DNA from: Alphaproteobacteria bacterium
GTDB lineage: Bacteria > Pseudomonadota > Alphaproteobacteria > Rhizobiales > Xanthobacteraceae
DNA length: 64,000 bases
Assembly: GCA_016869215.1 (NCBI GenBank)
Contig: VGEP01000002.1
Coordinates: 1 to 64,000 of the forward strand
Direction of reading: 5' to 3'
Part shown: positions 62,366 through 64,000 of the stretch, one piece after another
How positions within the stretch are numbered: position 1 is the first letter of the stretch
Layout of the letters: the number at the start of each line of letters is the position of its first letter
The notes under the pieces: model-generated
Told to the model about the DNA's origin: nothing
The model's database searches: none
The model's input: the letters and a program-made list of their open reading frames with translations, nothing else
Made by a program: the position numbers and the translations under genes

Positions 62366-62381
62366 TGGTATGGTTTCATAC
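62366..62381. promoter_or_regulatory. Putative MarR operator, site 2 (upstream of the LigB gene)
   Basis: The dyad GTATG-GTTT-CATAC, within GGTATGGTTTCATACT, is 56 bp upstream of the dioxygenase ATG and 207 bp from the MarR start. Confidence 0.6.
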
Positions 62382-62587
62382 TAAATGAGTCAAGCCGCGG
62401 CGTCGGGGGCAACGGCCCACGTGAAATCGCCACAGCGATTCGATTGGGCGGGGCTGCATTCCGCGGCGGCGCTCGCCTTCGGTTGCGCAGCCGTGCTATT
62501 GCGTTGCGGCCGCTCCCCATGGCTGCGGCGATGCGATGGCGGGCCGCCGGCGGCCACGGCCTGGAACCCGCGGCGGAATTGAACCCT

Positions 62588-63091
62588 ATGGCGCTACGAC
62601 GCGAAGCCACCCGAACCCTCAGGGCCGTCGACCGCAATGCGCAGACGACTTCCGACGACCCGGAATTCGCCGGCATGTCGCAAAGCCTGGGTTATCAGAT
62701 CCGCTACGCCTATCGCGCGTTCGTCAAGGCGCTCGCCGACGAACTCGGCATTCACCGGCTAACCACGAGCCAATGGTCGGCCTTGCGCGTGCTCTGGGAG
62801 ACCGAGGGCCTCAGCCAGGTCGAGTTGGCGCAGCGGATGATGGTCGAGAAGGCGTCGCTGACGTCGGTGCTGCAGGCAATGGAAAAGTCGGGCCTGATCC
62901 TGCGCACGCGCAACGCCGACGACCGCCGCAAGGTGAACGTCTTTCTCACCGCGGCGGGGCGAAAGCTCAGAGACAAGGTGCTGCCGCTCGGCGCCGGGAT
63001 CAACCGGCGCGCGGCGCGCGGCCTTTCGGCCGAGGAGGTGCGGCAGTTGCGCACGCTGCTGGCCAAGGTGATGAGAAACCTTCAGAGCTGA
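62588..63091 (+). CDS. MarR-family regulator
   Basis: The 167-residue protein has the MarR winged helix LTTSQWSALRVLWETEGLSQVELAQRMMVEKASLTSVLQAMEKSGLILRTRNADDRRKVNVFLT. The DDRR wing is typical, and a C-terminal dimerisation helix follows. The start at 62588 is the first ATG giving a family-like N-terminus; upstream frames are open, and an internal Met begins MSQSLGYQIRY. It is divergent from the LigB gene and probably represses it and the Bug gene, with the aromatic substrate as inducer. The 277-bp divergent region also contains low-complexity sequence without genes. Confidence 0.88.
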   Translation: MALRREATRTLRAVDRNAQTTSDDPEFAGMSQSLGYQIRYAYRAFVKALADELGIHRLTTSQWSALRVLWETEGLSQVELAQRMMVEKASLTSVLQAMEKSGLILRTRNADDRRKVNVFLTAAGRKLRDKVLPLGAGINRRAARGLSAEEVRQLRTLLAKVMRNLQS

Positions 63092-63139
63092 CGCGCGCCG
63101 CGGCGGCTCGGACCGCGACGGCGCACGCCGCCGGACGCG

Positions 63140-64000
63140 TCATCTCGGTTGCAGCCACTTCGGCAGGAAGCCGTACGCATCGGCGCCGTTCGCCGGCTTG
63201 CAGGCGACACCTGCGCCCCGCAAAAGCTCTTGAAGCCGCCCGGCGTTGAACGCGTCGAAGGTCTCGGTGCAGCCGCCAACGTGCGTGCCGCCGACAAAGA
63301 CCTGCGGGATCGTCGGCGAACTGGTTTGCGCTTTCAGCACCGCACGGATTTTCCCGCCCCAGTCGTTGTTCCGGTACTCGGCCGAGTCGAGATCGATCGA
63401 GCGGTACGGAACGCCGTAGGCCTTGAACAGCTTCCGCACCGACCAGCAGAACTCGCACCATTCGAGCGCAAACATGACGACCGGCTGCGCCGCGTCGCCG
63501 GTCGCTTCGGCGACGAACGCCTGCGCCTCCAGCGCGAGGATTGCGGGCGCTTCGACCTTGGGCGCGGCGGGCGCGGGCTTCACGTCGAAGCGATAGCGCG
63601 GCGTCGACTTCGAAATCGCGATTTCCTCATCCGACATCTCCGAAGCGACGTCGTCGAACAGCGGCGTGCTGAGATAGCGTTCGCCAGTGTCCGGCAACAT
63701 GCACAGGACGTTCGCGCCCCGCAGCGCCCGCGCGCAAACCTCCAGCGCGGCGGCAAAGGTCGCGCCGCCGGAAATTCCGGTGAATATCCCTTCCTGCCGC
63801 GCAAGCTCGCGCGCCAGACGCAGCGCCTCGCCGCCTTTGACCGGAACGATCTCGTCGATCAGACCGGCATCGACGGCGTCCTCGGCGAGCTTCGGGATAA
63901 AGTCGGGCGTCCAGCCCTGGATCGGGTGCGGACGAAAGCGCGGATGACTCTCGGCCGGCGCACCGCTGGCGTCCCGCGGCTGGCGAACGCCGCTGCCGAG
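63140..64000 (-). CDS. PLP-dependent cysteine synthase fused to a C-terminal glutaredoxin (5' end outside window)
   Basis: One open frame runs from the stop at 63140 to the end of the window. The N-terminal part shown is the end of a cysteine synthase (PHPIQGWTPDFIPKL, EGIFTGISGGATFAAALEV, CMLPDTGERYLSTPLF). After a Pro/Ala/Lys linker comes a complete glutaredoxin domain with CEFC in the active site, TIPQVFVGG with the cis-proline and GGCTETF. The fusion would make cysteine and carry a thiol-disulfide exchange domain in one polypeptide. The PLP lysine lies outside the window. Confidence 0.85.
   Translation of the reverse strand, partial: LGSGVRQPRDASGAPAESHPRFRPHPIQGWTPDFIPKLAEDAVDAGLIDEIVPVKGGEALRLARELARQEGIFTGISGGATFAAALEVCARALRGANVLCMLPDTGERYLSTPLFDDVASEMSDEEIAISKSTPRYRFDVKPAPAAPKVEAPAILALEAQAFVAEATGDAAQPVVMFALEWCEFCWSVRKLFKAYGVPYRSIDLDSAEYRNNDWGGKIRAVLKAQTSSPTIPQVFVGGTHVGGCTETFDAFNAGRLQELLRGAGVACKPANGADAYGFLPKWLQPR

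Overview
The window is high-GC, almost fully coding chromosomal DNA from a member of the Hyphomicrobiales (Alphaproteobacteria), probably the Bradyrhizobium/Xanthobacteraceae side. The evidence is the order pckA ... chvI-chvG-hprK-EIIA(Man)-ptsH-ahcY, the short alphaproteobacterial HPr kinase, the many orphan periplasmic binding proteins of the tripartite tricarboxylate (Bug) family, and several dispersed palindromic repeats of kinds I know from this order. I see no rRNA, tRNA, CRISPR array, transposase or phage gene. The species cannot be fixed from the sequence alone.

Layout. 0-1.4 kb: small membrane and secreted proteins of unknown role. 1.7-11.5 kb: PEP carboxykinase, a secreted hydrolase, a HugZ-like protein, then the ChvI/ChvG acid and envelope two-component system joined to a regulatory PTS branch (HPr kinase, EIIA, HPr) and S-adenosylhomocysteinase. 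12-25 kb: a membrane glycosyltransferase, an amidotransferase, a papain-like hydrolase, LepA, UspA, RidA, three cell-wall enzymes (two L,D-transpeptidases and MepA), a TauE/SafE gene broken by one stop codon, and a GMC oxidoreductase. 25-30 kb: a 0.6 kb non-coding stretch with a structured element, then molybdate uptake (ModE-like, ModABC) overlapping a BtuF-like cobalamin-binding protein and a small membrane protein. 30-36 kb: a K+/H+ antiporter, a DUF411 copper-type protein, a BKACE enzyme, a DMT exporter and an MscS channel. 36-49 kb: carboxylate and sugar-acid metabolism (KdgD with a divergent Bug protein, an aminotransferase, a TRAP transporter DctPQM, a 2-hydroxyacid oxidase, a PEP-mutase-like lyase, a DenD-like dehydrogenase). 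49-56 kb: CoA-transferase plus CitE-like lyase, an HxlR-controlled FMN reductase/pirin pair, Map and RadC. 57-63 kb: a divergent FAD monooxygenase/TetR unit, a LigB-type ring-cleavage dioxygenase with MarR, and two Bug proteins. The window ends inside a cysteine synthase-glutaredoxin fusion.

How it fits together. Most of the accessory content is for scavenging and burning organic acids and aromatics. Four Bug binding proteins lie here without TctA/TctB membrane partners, each next to catabolic genes. The most specific new signals are regulatory. A 24-bp site occurs 38-39 bp upstream of both the monooxygenase and a Bug gene on either side of a TetR gene. A second dyad occurs upstream of both the LigB dioxygenase and another Bug gene beside a MarR gene. 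A perfect dyad lies upstream of ahcY. Genome-plasticity signals include a 76-bp copy of the radC 3' end flanking an AT-richer TPR gene, a DUF559 gene enclosed by inverted bipartite REP elements, and several intergenic palindromes.
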